In this document: one piece after another, positions 34,342-42,936 of the stretch
Layout: each line of letters begins with the position of its first letter
How positions within the stretch are numbered: the first letter of the stretch is position 1
DNA from: Eubacterium sp.
GTDB taxonomy: Bacteria; Bacillota; Clostridia; Lachnospirales; Lachnospiraceae
Direction: 5' to 3'
Assembly: GCA_021769425.1 (NCBI GenBank)
Contig: JAETSX010000011.1
Coordinates: 1 to 64,000 of the forward strand
Length of the DNA: 64,000 nucleotides
Translations under genes and position numbers: made by a program
The notes under the pieces: model-generated
Seen by the model: the letters and a program-made list of their open reading frames with translations, nothing else
The model's database searches: none
What the model was told of the DNA's origin: nothing

Positions 34342-35087
34342 CCCGAAACATCCCGAAGCTCAGCTTCTTTCAACCAATTCCACTCTTCTTCCGTCAGTTC
34401 TGCCTTCTCCAGCAAATCCGGCCTTCTCCTGCCGGTCAGTAAGATGGACTGCTGCCTGCGCCACCTTTCAATATTTTTGTGATGGCCGGACAAAAGAACC
34501 GGAGGCACTTTTCTGCCGTTCCATTCCTCCGGCCTGGAATATTGGGGATATTCCAGTAAATTTCCCTCAAAAGATTCCGAAGAGCCGGACTCCTCATTCC
34601 CCAGCACCCCCGGCACCATCCGGGAAACGGCGTCTACCATCACCATAGCCGGAAGTTCCCCGCCGGTGAGCACGTAATCTCCGATGGACCTATAATCTGT
34701 CACAATTTCTTCCAGTACCCGTTCATCAATTCCCTCATAATGGCCGCACAAAAGAATCAGATCTTCTTCTTTTGCAAAATCTTTGGCATCCTGCTGGGTA
34801 AAAGTTCTGCCCTGGGGCGTTGCATAAACACACCGGGGCTTTTTGCCGATCCGCTCCACCACAGACCGCCATGCGTCATATACCGGCTGGGCCTGCATCA
34901 GCATTCCTGCTCCGCCGCCATAGGGATAATCGTCTACCTTCTGATGCTTATTCGCCGAATAGTCACGGATATTTACTGCTTCTATCTGCAGAAGGCCCGC
35001 ATCGGCCGCCCGGCCGATAATACTGGTATTCAATCCGTTTACGACCATTTCCGGAAACAATGTTAAAATATAAAAATTCATACTCAT
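34338..35087 (-). CDS. trmD: tRNA (guanine-37-N1)-methyltransferase
   Basis: 249 residues; methylates G37 of tRNAs using SAM. It has a trefoil-knot fold with [33 protein letters not shown] and [20 protein letters not shown]. Its ATG overlaps the rimM stop (ATGA). The last residues (RDVSG) and the TAA stop lie in the terminal repeat of the element at 34148-34341, so the original C-terminus may have been slightly changed. Confidence 0.98.
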   Translation of the reverse strand: MSMNFYILTLFPEMVVNGLNTSIIGRAADAGLLQIEAVNIRDYSANKHQKVDDYPYGGGAGMLMQAQPVYDAWRSVVERIGKKPRCVYATPQGRTFTQQDAKDFAKEEDLILLCGHYEGIDERVLEEIVTDYRSIGDYVLTGGELPAMVMVDAVSRMVPGVLGNEESGSSESFEGNLLEYPQYSRPEEWNGRKVPPVLLSGHHKNIERWRRQQSILLTGRRRPDLLEKAELTEEEWNWLKEAELRDVSG

Positions 35088-35638
35088 TCCATTCCTTCTT
35101 CCAGCAATCCCGCCATCAGATGCACCTGCATGGTTCTGTCAGCCAAATCAATGTTCCGGATACATTCCTGAATGGCAGGAAGCAAAAGCTCTTTCTTCTT
35201 ATCTGATACTCTGGATGCATAGGGGGAATCTGCGTCTACCTGAATCACATACACATCATTGGCTCCGGTTTGCAGCACATCTTTCACTTTCCCTAATAAC
35301 TGCCCGTCCTCTGTCTTAGCCTTAAGGCCAATCAAATCTGCGATAAAATATTCCCCTTCCTCACATTTTACCGCCTGTTCCCTTGAGATCAGAAGGCTTT
35401 TTCCTTTATACTTTTCCACGTCATTTATATTTTCAATGCCCCGAAACTTCAGAATCACCAGATTTTTAAAAAACCTTACCTGGCTGATTTCCAACGGAAG
35501 TTTTTCTTTTCCTGTGTCCAGCAATACCCTTTTCAGCTTTTTAAACCGTGCCGGATCATCGGTAGTAGGAAATACCTTTACCTCCCCCCGCACTCCGTGG
35601 GTAGTCGTAATCACACCCACCTGAAACAAATCTTCCAT
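35084..35638 (-). CDS. rimM: 16S rRNA processing protein RimM
   Basis: 184 residues; a 30S maturation factor that binds S19. The N-terminal RimM domain has [20 protein letters not shown], and the C-terminal PRC barrel has [20 protein letters not shown] and LLPAIQECI. It sits between khpA and trmD with a four-base overlap to trmD. Confidence 0.97.
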   Translation of the reverse strand: MEDLFQVGVITTTHGVRGEVKVFPTTDDPARFKKLKRVLLDTGKEKLPLEISQVRFFKNLVILKFRGIENINDVEKYKGKSLLISREQAVKCEEGEYFIADLIGLKAKTEDGQLLGKVKDVLQTGANDVYVIQVDADSPYASRVSDKKKELLLPAIQECIRNIDLADRTMQVHLMAGLLEEGME

Positions 35639-35713
35639 AAAACTTCCTTTCCCAAAAAAATCGCAATGAGCCAGAACTCACTGCGATTCTTCTGCATACA
35701 GCCACTTATTGCT

Positions 35714-35944
35714 TTACTGCATGATATCCACTACTACTTTCTTATCACTTTTAGCTGCTGCTGCTTTCACAACGGAACGAATTGCTTTGGCAATCCGTCC
35801 CTGCTTCCCGATTACCTTTCCCATATCTGCCTGGGCAACACGTAACTCTATCACAATGGATTTGTCATTCTCAGTCTCTGTAACTGCAACTTCTTCCGGA
35901 TAATCCACAAGCGCTCTTGCAATTACTTCTACTAATTCTTTCAT
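35714..35944 (-). CDS. khpA: KH-domain RNA-binding protein KhpA (YlqC)
   Basis: 76 residues, a single KH domain: IELRVAQADMGKVIGKQGRI with the GxxG loop GKQG. It usually acts with KhpB on RNA metabolism and cell elongation. It lies between rpsP and rimM, its standard place. Confidence 0.96.
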   Translation of the reverse strand: MKELVEVIARALVDYPEEVAVTETENDKSIVIELRVAQADMGKVIGKQGRIAKAIRSVVKAAAAKSDKKVVVDIMQ

Positions 35945-35962
35945 TACGTCACCTCACGAAGA

Positions 35963-36205
35963 TTATTTTTCGATACCGGCTGCCTTAAAGATCTTCCCTA
36001 CTACTTCCGTAGGCTGCGCACCATTTGCTAACCATTTTTTCGCCAATTCTTCATTTACATGAAATTCACTTGGATCTTTCGTTGGATCGTAAGTTCCGAT
36101 CTCTTCGATAAACTTGCCGTCTCTCGGAGATCTGGAATCAGCAACAATGATTCTATAGAAAGGAGCTTTCTTCTGGCCCATTCTCTTTAATCTGATCTTT
36201 ACCAT
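35963..36205 (-). CDS. rpsP: 30S ribosomal protein S16
   Basis: 80 residues, normal length: [49 protein letters not shown] stands right upstream of the ATG. It follows ffh in the same direction. Confidence 0.98.
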   Translation of the reverse strand: MVKIRLKRMGQKKAPFYRIIVADSRSPRDGKFIEEIGTYDPTKDPSEFHVNEELAKKWLANGAQPTEVVGKIFKAAGIEK

Positions 36206-36363
36206 CGCATATCACCTCCTGATTGATATCTTTCTATTTATTTTGTAATCAGAACATACTGTCCTGTTACTGACTATGAAAACTTCTGCCCATCATCCAA
36301 ATTCTTTCAGCAAGCCCAAACATTTCCGAAAAAAGGCAAATAATCATATTCCTGTGCATCACT

Positions 36364-37722
36364 TTAAAAACCAAAGGGCAATTTAAATCCGCCGCCTCTG
36401 CGCCTGCCTTTGCCGCCCATCAATCCCGGGATCTGCTTCATCATCTTCCGGCTCTGTTCGAACTGCTTCACCAGCCGGTTTACTTCACTGAGTTCCACAC
36501 CAGCGCCATTGGCAATTCTGCGCTTTCTGCTGGGGTTCAGAATTGAGGGATTCGCCCGTTCTTTGGGAGTCATGGAATAGATAATTCCTTCAATCCTTGC
36601 CATCTTCTTTTCATCCATGGCATTCTCAATCTCGGCAATCTGGGAACCTCCGATTCCGGGCATCATGCTGAGCAGACTGGAAATTCCGCCCATCTTCTTC
36701 ATCTGGTTCATGGATTCCAGATAATCATCGAAGCCGAATTCCGCCTTCTTCATCTTCTGTTCCAGTTCCTTAGCCTTCTCTTCGTCGATGGTCTCCTGGG
36801 CCTTCTCAATGAGGGTCAGAACGTCTCCCATCCCCAGAATCCGGTTTGTCATCCGATCCGGGTAAAACTGTTCCAAATCAGATAATTTCTCACCCATGCC
36901 AACGTACAGCAGGGGTTTGCCGGTAACTGCCCGGATGGACAATGCCGCTCCGCCTCTGGTATCTCCGTCCAGCTTGGTAAGAATTACCCCGTCAATGCCG
37001 ATTTTATCATTGAAAGTTGTGGCTACGTTCACAGCATCCTGACCTGTCATGGCATCCACCACCAGAATGGTCTGATGCACTTCCACCTGCTCCTTAATCT
37101 CCTGCAGCTCCTGCATCATCTCTTCATCCACATGAAGACGTCCGGCGGTATCCAGAATCACAGTGTTAAATCCCTTGGCCCTGGCATGCTCTATGGCTGC
37201 TTTGGCAATATTGGCAGGCTTATGGCTGTCGCCCATGGAAAACACTTCCACGCCCTGTTTCTCACCGTTAATCTGAAGCTGCTGAATCGCCGCAGGACGG
37301 TAAATATCGCAGGCGGTCAGAAGAGGTTTCCTGCCTTTCTGCTTCAGCTTCCCTGCAATCTTAGCGGTAGTGGTAGTCTTACCGGCTCCCTGCAGACCTG
37401 CCATCATGATCACTGTCACTTCATTGCCCGGCCTTAAGGCAATCTCCGTTGTCTCAGACCCCATCAGGGCAACCAGTTCCTCATTTACAATCTTAATTAC
37501 CATCTGTCCCGGGTTCAGGCCGTTCATCACATCCTGTCCTACCGCCCGCTCCTGTACAGATTTCACAAACTGTTTCACGACCTTAAAGTTGACATCCGCT
37601 TCCAGCAACGCAAGCTTTACTTCCTTCAATGCTGTCTTCACATCGTCTTCTGTCAAAAGTCCCTTGCTCCGCAAAGATTTGAATACATTCTGTAATTTCT
37701 CCGATAAGCTGTCAAATGCCAT
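36364..37722 (-). CDS. ffh: Signal recognition particle protein Ffh
   Basis: 452 residues with N-domain, GTPase G-domain (GLQGAGKTTTTAKIAGKL, DTAGRLHVDEEMM, TKLDGDTRGGAAL) and C-terminal methionine-rich M domain ending MKQIPGLMGGKGRRRGGG. It guides membrane proteins to FtsY, which is also in this window (45936-46892). It follows ylxM by one base. Confidence 0.98.
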   Translation of the reverse strand: MAFDSLSEKLQNVFKSLRSKGLLTEDDVKTALKEVKLALLEADVNFKVVKQFVKSVQERAVGQDVMNGLNPGQMVIKIVNEELVALMGSETTEIALRPGNEVTVIMMAGLQGAGKTTTTAKIAGKLKQKGRKPLLTACDIYRPAAIQQLQINGEKQGVEVFSMGDSHKPANIAKAAIEHARAKGFNTVILDTAGRLHVDEEMMQELQEIKEQVEVHQTILVVDAMTGQDAVNVATTFNDKIGIDGVILTKLDGDTRGGAALSIRAVTGKPLLYVGMGEKLSDLEQFYPDRMTNRILGMGDVLTLIEKAQETIDEEKAKELEQKMKKAEFGFDDYLESMNQMKKMGGISSLLSMMPGIGGSQIAEIENAMDEKKMARIEGIIYSMTPKERANPSILNPSRKRRIANGAGVELSEVNRLVKQFEQSRKMMKQIPGLMGGKGRRRGGGFKLPFGF

Positions 37723-37723
37723 C

Positions 37724-38068
37724 TTATAACTCCTCTAATATCTCATTGGAAATAGCTTCAATCTCTGCCATCACCACGGCTTCTTTCTGTTCCTGATAAT
37801 TCCGGCTAAGCGACTGGATTCTGCTGACCTTCTCTTTCGTGCTTAAAAACCGCTCTAACAAATGCAGCTTTTCCTCATATCCTTCCAATATTCTGTCACA
37901 GCGTTTCACCAGATCATGCACACCCTGGCGGCTGATTCCCTCTTCCTGCGCAATCTCACTGAGGGATAAATCATTCAGCACAAAATCCCCGTAAACTTCT
38001 CTCTGGTGATCCGTCAGCAGCTCTCCATAAAAATCATACAGATAAGTCTGCATCACTTTTCTTTCCAT
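37724..38068 (-). CDS. ylxM: YlxM family SRP-associated HTH protein
   Basis: 114 residues. A sigma-70 region 4-like [23 protein letters not shown] then [20 protein letters not shown]. YlxM binds the SRP RNA and stimulates the SRP GTPase. The start at 38068 has AAGGTG six bases upstream; a longer reading to 38113 would cross the promoter. It is the first gene of the ffh operon. Confidence 0.93.
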   Translation of the reverse strand: MERKVMQTYLYDFYGELLTDHQREVYGDFVLNDLSLSEIAQEEGISRQGVHDLVKRCDRILEGYEEKLHLLERFLSTKEKVSRIQSLSRNYQEQKEAVVMAEIEAISNEILEEL

Positions 38069-38084
38069 TTCTATCACCTTGGGT

Positions 38085-38113
38085 ATCATACTATAAAAAA
38101 AAGCGGGCGTCAA
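38085..38113 (-). promoter_or_regulatory. Promoter of the ylxM-ffh operon, touching the element end
   Basis: Minus strand: TTGACG (38113-38108), 17 bases, TATGAT (38090-38085). The -35 box shares its last bases with the 16 bp repeat at 38110-38125 that ends the integrated element, so integration left the promoter intact but replaced the DNA upstream of -35. Confidence 0.75.
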
Positions 38114-38125
38114 GTATTTTTTCTT
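38110..38125 (+). repeat. Attachment-site core, left copy
   Basis: TCAAGTATTTTTTCTT, identical to 42908-42923; flanking bases differ on both sides, so the repeat is exactly 16 bp. Confidence 0.75.
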
Positions 38126-38261
38126 TACGAACTATTGTTCGTGTTGTTTTGTCTTGTGTTATTCTTGTTTATTTCAATACTGCCGCCTAAAAGGGTACTT
38201 TTATCATAGTCTATCTTTTTCCGTCTTTCTTCTCGAATTTGTCACAGATTTGTCACAACAA

Positions 38262-39466
38262 TTATGATATTCTAACCGTCTGCGCCACCGCTTCCTGCTC
38301 TTTCTTTTTATCCTCTGTCAGATGCGTATATGTGTCCAGTGTCACGGATGTAGAAGCGTGTCCGAGGTTCCGGCTCACAATCTTCACATCAGCCCCGGCA
38401 GAGTAAGCAAGGCTTGTGTAAGTATGTCGAACCATGTGCAGACAAAAATTCTCAATCTTTTCTGTATGGTTTTCTTCTGCATCCTTGTTGTTCCGCTCCA
38501 TAATCCTTTTTATTAGTTCCCGGAATCCCGGCTCATTCCATACATTCCCGGATGTATTCACGAACAGAAAGCCGGATATATGCCCCCTGATATTCCCGGG
38601 ATCATCCACATAAGGCAATTTTGCAGCAGGGGGTACACTTTGCATTTTCAGCTTCAGGAGCGTTTTTCTTACTACGCTATTCATTGCAATACTACGAATG
38701 GAAGTCTTGCTTTTGGGAGAAGCTACTGCCATAGTGAAATCATAATCCGCTTTTCTGTATCGGTTCACGGTCTTATTTATGGTATTATCCTTGAAATTCA
38801 CATCATCCCATGTCAATGCTGCCATTTCCCCGATTCTCATGCCCGAATTAAACAGAACAACAAACGCCGGGTAACTGTATGAATACCGCTCACTATTCCT
38901 GACATATCCCATAAACAAATCAATCTGATGCTGTTCTATTGCTGTTCGTTTCTTACTCTCTGTCTGTGGCACTTGCAAATTCTTTGCAGGATTCTTGATA
39001 ATAATATCATCATCCAAAGCGCATTCAAATACAATATTCAAACAGCTTTTAAGTTTGGACATAGTAGAGTGCTTTTTGCCGTCCTGAACCATTTCATTTA
39101 TAATTCTCTGACAGTCAGCTTTTGTAATCTTCGCAATCTGCTTTTTCCCGATAGTATCCTTGATATAAGTATTGTAATATGATTTATAATTTGTACAAGT
39201 TGTGGCTTTCCTGCCGCTCTTTGCAAAAGTTTCCATCCAAAAATCAAAATAGGCGTTTAATGTCATTCTGGCATTCAGCTTATTGCCCGGTCAATCCTGC
39301 ATAGCAAATCATTTTCCTGTTTCCGCAATTCTACCAAATCAGGAGCGGTAATTGTGATGCGTTCGCCGTCAATCATCTTTCGGAACATATACCGCTTATT
39401 CTTTGAGTCGTAGTATTCGCCAGTTTTGAGATTTCTGCCCCGGTTGTCTTTTCTCTCTTCTGCCAT
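38262..39466 (-). pseudogene. Tyrosine recombinase/integrase, split by a one-base frameshift
   Basis: The N-terminal part (ATG 39466 to stop 39275) encodes the AP2-like arm-binding domain (MAEERKDNRGRNLKTGEYYD, YMFRKMIDGERITI). The rest runs from about 39287 to 38262 in another frame and holds the SAM-like core-binding domain and the catalytic domain with Arg (NSGMRIGEMAALTWDD), Lys region, HMVRHTY, the second Arg, GHAST and Tyr in LDTYTHL. One extra base at the GGG (39286-39288) would join them smoothly as IDRGNKLNARMTLNAYFD. All catalytic residues are intact. It is a sequencing error, a recent inactivation or a frameshift-controlled integrase. Confidence 0.85.
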
Positions 39467-39482
39467 AATAAGCACCGCCTTT

Positions 39483-39842
39483 CTATAATGTGGGACAGGG
39501 CAGCAGGCATATAAGCCGCCGCCCACTCAATTCCGTTACCTGATAAACCACATTACCGCCTGAATGATGTTTGCGGCCAGTGAGATAATAAGTGCAATCC
39601 GGCAAATTATAAGCCGCCGCTTTACCATGTAAATAATCTCTGTCGCAAGTGGTAAATTCTTTTTCTGCTTCGCCATTATGCCGCCCCTCCCATTTCAGCT
39701 TTCCACTTCCCAACAGATAGCCCATAAAGTAAATATATGCCTGATCTGTACTCCATTCCTTGAATTTGTACTGTCCTTTGTCTGCCAGATGCGACATAGC
39801 TTTTAAGAGTTCATCACAATAGGGAATTGACGGCTTTTTCAC
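39483..39842 (-). CDS. Unknown protein of the integrative element (119 aa)
   Basis: Starts GTG with AAGGA close upstream and overlaps the preceding gene by 29 bases. Visible features: IYFMGYLLGSGKLKWEGRHN, TTCDRDYLHGKAAAYNLPDC and several Cys. There are no membrane segments. I do not recognise the family; similar short proteins occur next to integrases of small elements and may be directionality factors, but this is a guess. Confidence 0.6.
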   Translation of the reverse strand: MKKPSIPYCDELLKAMSHLADKGQYKFKEWSTDQAYIYFMGYLLGSGKLKWEGRHNGEAEKEFTTCDRDYLHGKAAAYNLPDCTYYLTGRKHHSGGNVVYQVTELSGRRLICLLPCPTL

Positions 39843-40131
39843 GTCCTTTTTTCAAGTATGCGCTGTGTGCTTCATGGATTTCGTTGTAAACCGCAAAACC
39901 GTACTTGTTATAAATGCTGTCCATAGTTCTGTTATTGATAAATTTCTTGTCGCTCTCAATCAGAGATATAAACCGCTCAATCTCTTTTTCCGGCAAATCG
40001 TTATAATAAAGCATGTCTTTGTTGCTCCATATCGCAAGCCTGTACTCTCCTACTGGAATCTTTTCACAATAGAGAACGTGCATTTGCATAGCATCCGGCA
40101 ATTCTTCAAATGTGCATTTTTTAATAATCAT
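39814..40131 (-). CDS. Unknown protein of the integrative element (105 aa)
   Basis: A soluble charged protein, MIIKKCTFEELPDAMQMHVL near its start and LPEKEIERFISLIESDKKFI in the middle. The start at 40131 has GAGGA seven bases upstream. It overlaps the next gene, which suggests co-translation. No family recognised. Confidence 0.65.
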   Translation of the reverse strand: MIIKKCTFEELPDAMQMHVLYCEKIPVGEYRLAIWSNKDMLYYNDLPEKEIERFISLIESDKKFINNRTMDSIYNKYGFAVYNEIHEAHSAYLKKGREKAVNSLL

Positions 40132-40205
40132 TGTCATTTCCTCTCTTTACTCCGGGCAGAGGGAATGTTATAATTTGTCCATGCCCGATTTACTAAGTTT
40201 CCGGG

Positions 40206-40373
40206 TTACTCGCTCCTACCAGTACCGCAAATATTGATAGGAGCATTTTTTTTGTAACGGCTCTGTATTGCATCAGCCATTTCCATAATCTCGTTGTGCC
40301 GCTCCATAAACTCCGGGCTATTCACTCCAAGACGCTTTTCCTCTGCGGCCGTCAACGCCGCCATATCTTCCAT
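40206..40373 (-). CDS. Small unknown protein of the integrative element
   Basis: About 55 residues, acidic helix MEDMAALTAAEEKRLGVNSP, EFMERHNEIMEMADAIQSRY. The start is uncertain: ATG 40373 follows a GGGAGGTGG by a rather long gap; ATG 40397 contains the ribosome site. First gene of the leftward operon, divergent from the XRE gene. Confidence 0.5.
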   Translation of the reverse strand: MEDMAALTAAEEKRLGVNSPEFMERHNEIMEMADAIQSRYKKNAPINICGTGRSE

Positions 40374-40613
40374 TGATAGCAGATTACCACCTCCCATATT
40401 TTTGTTTGGCTGTCAGATAAACAGATAAGAAAATCCTTATTACCACTAAGAAAAAGCAGTGAATTGAACTTTTCGATTATATTATATAACTTGCGAATTG
40501 AAATATCAACGTATTTTTGAACTTTTAAGTTATATATTGCAATCTTTCAGATTGACTATTCAACCCAAAAGATTTATCATGGTTCTTATTAAAAGAAGAT
40601 AGGAGGACTAACT

Positions 40614-40826
40614 ATGTCAATGACCGAAAAAATAAAAATAATGCTCGTTAAAAGAAAAATGTCTGCTGTTGACCTCGCAAAAGCGCTTGAATGTTCCCCG
40701 ACAAATGTATATAACAAGCTAAAGCGTGATAATTTCAGCGAAAAGGAACTAAACCAGATAGCCGACATTCTAAACTGTGATTTCAAGGGAACTTTTGTAA
40801 TGAGAGATACCAGAGAGGAAATATAA
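40614..40826 (+). CDS. Small XRE-type repressor of the integrative element
   Basis: 70 residues, an almost bare HTH: KIKIMLVKRKMSAVDLAKAL, ECSPTNVYNKLKRDNFSEKE, LNQIADILNCDF. GGAGG lies seven bases before the ATG. Divergently placed to the int operon, as expected for the element's repressor. The 215-base gap upstream is very AT-rich and must hold both promoters. Confidence 0.88.
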   Translation: MSMTEKIKIMLVKRKMSAVDLAKALECSPTNVYNKLKRDNFSEKELNQIADILNCDFKGTFVMRDTREEI

Positions 40827-41025
40827 TCCCACATTATAACTGCGCTATCTGCCCCATATCGGGCTTGTGCTGCCTTGCCTAAAATTACCGTCTATGCCAT
40901 TACAACGCAAAATAGGGGCTTGTGGACGTTTCTAAGGGTATTCTGAAAAGTGGAATCACCTGATAAAAGAATGGGGCAGGCAGACAGCTTTTGCAATCGC
41001 ATTACAATAAACGTGTGTTTGGTGC

Positions 41026-41054
41026 TTGAAACCTGCCGCCGGATGTGCTATATT
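41026..41054 (+). promoter_or_regulatory. Promoter of the antisense (antitoxin) RNA
   Basis: TTGAAA (41026-41031), 17 bases, TATATT (41049-41054), with TGTGC before the -10. No ORF with a ribosome site follows, and a terminator stands 75 bases further on. Confidence 0.75.
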
Positions 41055-41060
41055 ATAGAC

Positions 41061-41167
41061 AGAAAAAGGGAAAGCCATAGAAGCGGCTCTACCCCACAAC
41101 ATTAAGCAAATACCTCTGGTTAGAGGTCAGCCGTCACTATTGCGAGTAGTGGCGGCTATTTCTTTTT
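41061..41167 (+). ncRNA. Antisense RNA antitoxin (RatA-like), about 105 nt
   Basis: Bounded by the promoter at 41026-41054 and a terminator: stem AGCCGTCACTA (41129-41139) with TAGTGGCGGCT (41147-41157), then ATTTCTTTTT. Its 3' end overlaps the end of the toxin gene on the other strand (stop at 41156), the layout of Bacillus txpA/ratA in which the two RNAs pair tail to tail. Size and ends are read from sequence; function is inferred. Confidence 0.7.
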
Positions 41168-41248
41168 ACCCTTGAAGATTGTATAGCATAATCCCACAAG
41201 GGCAACAATGAATATTCCAGTCTGAATCAGATCGGAGTATGTAACCAT
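41156..41248 (-). CDS. Putative holin-like toxin, type I toxin-antitoxin (30 aa)
   Basis: MVTYSDLIQTGIFIVALVGL then CYTIFKGKKK: one TM helix with a short N-terminus and a basic tail, the pattern of Hol_Tox (TxpA/BsrG-type) membrane peptides. AGGAGG is eight bases upstream of ATG 41248. Overproduction of such peptides damages the membrane. Its mRNA starts near 41342 (promoter 41349-41377), so the leader is about 90 bases. It may stabilise the integrative element. Confidence 0.85.
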   Translation of the reverse strand: MVTYSDLIQTGIFIVALVGLCYTIFKGKKK

Positions 41249-41348
41249 TAAATCACCCTCCTTTCTTTCGTCTGGAGGGCTACTTGAACCCTCCGATAAA
41301 ACAAGAGGGGTAAAGCCGCCTTTGGCTCTATGGTTTTCCCATGTCCGA

Positions 41349-41377
41349 AGTATAGCACACATTTCCTTGTCAGGCAA
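41349..41377 (-). promoter_or_regulatory. Promoter of the toxin gene
   Basis: Minus strand TTGCCT, 17 bases, TATACT, with TGTGC before the -10 as in the antitoxin promoter. The following 45 bases also resemble those after the antitoxin promoter. Confidence 0.65.
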
Positions 41378-41409
41378 TCACAATATGCTTTTTACTCAAT
41401 TTCCGGCAA

Positions 41410-42123
41410 TTACCAAACTGTAGGCTTTGCCTGCACATATTCAACCGGGAAATCCTGTTCAACGGTATTAAAGTTTTCATCCCCGAATGGCTTCATCCTT
41501 GTAAGAGAATCTTTCGCAAGATAGTTATAATAATCCTGCCTTGATGCAAAATCAACGGCGCCATTTCTCGGCATGGAACTATAAGTGCATGAATTGCGGA
41601 TTGTCTTAGTGAACTTTTCAAAATTTTCTGCCCTGTTCTGCAGTATCTGCCCGAACTGCACAAATGTTAAGCCATTGTTTTTCTGTCCCATTGTCAAGCT
41701 GTTTCCATCGCTTTTCGGTCTGTTTGCGTTATACCGCTCACGGAGAATCCGTGTCATGACATAATTATCCTTATAAGTGTTCGCCAGTTCCTGCCAATCT
41801 TCGTTTGTAAGCTGCAAACTGCTGTTCAGCAACGCCATTGTGCCGCTGTCAATTTTTGCGCCATCCAGCCGCCCCAGTTCCTGCATTTCTGTGGCGTATT
41901 CTTCGCCAACTTTATCAATAAGGCTCAACGCTCCCTCCATCTTAGCATCCCTCTCCTGTGCCAGCTTTTCAAGCTGCTCCTTATAACCGTTTTCTCCCAA
42001 AATTCCGCCATCAAACGCATTCTTCGTAAGTTCATGCTCATAAGCCAACTTAGCCGCCTCGATACTCTCCCTTGCGTTCAATGCCCTTGTGATTGCTTTC
42101 TTGTAATAATCAACTGTTTTCAT
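41410..42123 (-). CDS. Unknown phage-like protein (237 aa)
   Basis: Soluble, strongly helical: N-terminal half KKAITRALNARESIEAAKLA, LEKLAQERDAKMEGALSLID looks like a coiled coil; the C-terminal half has YVMTRILRERYNANRPKSDG and ends VEYVQAKPTVW. Similar proteins occur in small phage-related elements; no function can be assigned. It follows the next upstream gene by 17 bases. Confidence 0.7.
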   Translation of the reverse strand: MKTVDYYKKAITRALNARESIEAAKLAYEHELTKNAFDGGILGENGYKEQLEKLAQERDAKMEGALSLIDKVGEEYATEMQELGRLDGAKIDSGTMALLNSSLQLTNEDWQELANTYKDNYVMTRILRERYNANRPKSDGNSLTMGQKNNGLTFVQFGQILQNRAENFEKFTKTIRNSCTYSSMPRNGAVDFASRQDYYNYLAKDSLTRMKPFGDENFNTVEQDFPVEYVQAKPTVW

Positions 42124-42140
42124 GGTAATCCTCCATTTTC

Positions 42141-42407
42141 TTAATTTTCATAATCTGCAATATTCCTGTTTGGTACCGGATTCCTTACAATATCTGCAAG
42201 TGGCTTTTCCATTGCCTCTAAGGCTTCTCCCATGCTCACTCCTGCGCCTGTCTGCCCCGTGAATCCATCATCCAACACAATTTTTTGCGGCTTAGCATAT
42301 TTCTTTTCCGTCAATAATTCAACCTGAAAAAGCGGCTCTCCCCTGTCCGTGTGGTCTTTGCGGAAATTTTTATTTACCTCTGCAAATGTGAAATAAGCAT
42401 CTACCAT
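42141..42407 (-). CDS. Unknown protein of the integrative element (88 aa)
   Basis: Starts MVDAYFTFAEVNKNFRKDHT and contains FQVELLTEKKYAKPQKIVLD. Same strand and probable operon with the 237-residue gene. Soluble, no recognised family. Confidence 0.65.
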   Translation of the reverse strand: MVDAYFTFAEVNKNFRKDHTDRGEPLFQVELLTEKKYAKPQKIVLDDGFTGQTGAGVSMGEALEAMEKPLADIVRNPVPNRNIADYEN

Positions 42408-42438
42408 ATTAGATGCCTTTATATCATCGCCAGAATAT

Positions 42439-42750
42439 ATGGAGTATGACGAAAATTCTTTGTACTTCCTAGAATTGAAGTTTGAAAATTTTCAGCAAGA
42501 TGTGAAAAAATATATTGAAATTTGCAAGACTTACGGAAATACAGACGAAAAAGACTATGATGAAAGAGAACGACTTATAAAATTAGTTGATAAATTGGAA
42601 CTGCATTTTGAAATCAATCTTCAACATATAGAAAGTTTCGGATATAGGGAAACCTTTATTTTTGAAAAATTTCTTGATGAATATAAAAAGAAGTTAGCCG
42701 TGAAATATGAATATGATAAATTTAAGGAAATGCTCCACGATAAAATTTAA
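42439..42750 (+). CDS. Unknown helical protein of the integrative element (103 aa)
   Basis: A highly charged, Glu/Lys-rich helical protein: FENFQQDVKKYIEICKTYGN, RERLIKLVDKLELHFEINLQ. Divergent from the 88-residue gene. It has no clear ribosome site, and base composition is very AT-rich. A terminator-like inverted repeat, AAAGCGC/GCGCTTT, follows near 42765-42800. Confidence 0.55.
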   Translation: MEYDENSLYFLELKFENFQQDVKKYIEICKTYGNTDEKDYDERERLIKLVDKLELHFEINLQHIESFGYRETFIFEKFLDEYKKKLAVKYEYDKFKEMLHDKI

Positions 42751-42907
42751 ACCTAATAATCAGAAAGCGCCCGATACCTATTAAGGTATTGAGCGCTTTC
42801 CCTGATCTAAAATCCTACTTTCTTCTGAATTTGTCACAACATTGTCACAAATCCGTGTTGCCAATCTCTGAAAATGGCTTATTTACTGTATTCTTACAAA
42901 AAATATA

Positions 42908-42923
42908 TCAAGTATTTTTTCTT
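42908..42923 (+). repeat. Attachment-site core, right copy
   Basis: TCAAGTATTTTTTCTT, identical to 38110-38125, 14 bases before the end of the chemoreceptor gene. Confidence 0.75.
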
Positions 42924-42936
42924 GACACCTGATCTT

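Larger units (their letters stand above)
38110..42923. mobile_element. 4.8 kb integrative element with 16 bp direct repeats
   Basis: TCAAGTATTTTTTCTT occurs exactly at 38110-38125 and 42908-42923. Between them lie a tyrosine integrase next to the left end, an XRE regulator, a type I toxin-antitoxin pair and unknown genes, many AT-rich and phage-like. Outside, the chromosome continues on one side with the ylxM promoter and on the other with the chemoreceptor gene. Pairs of TTTGTCACA-type repeats near both ends (38235-38260 and 42827-42850) look like integrase arm sites. There are no packaging, conjugation or replication genes, so it would need a helper. Confidence 0.8.
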
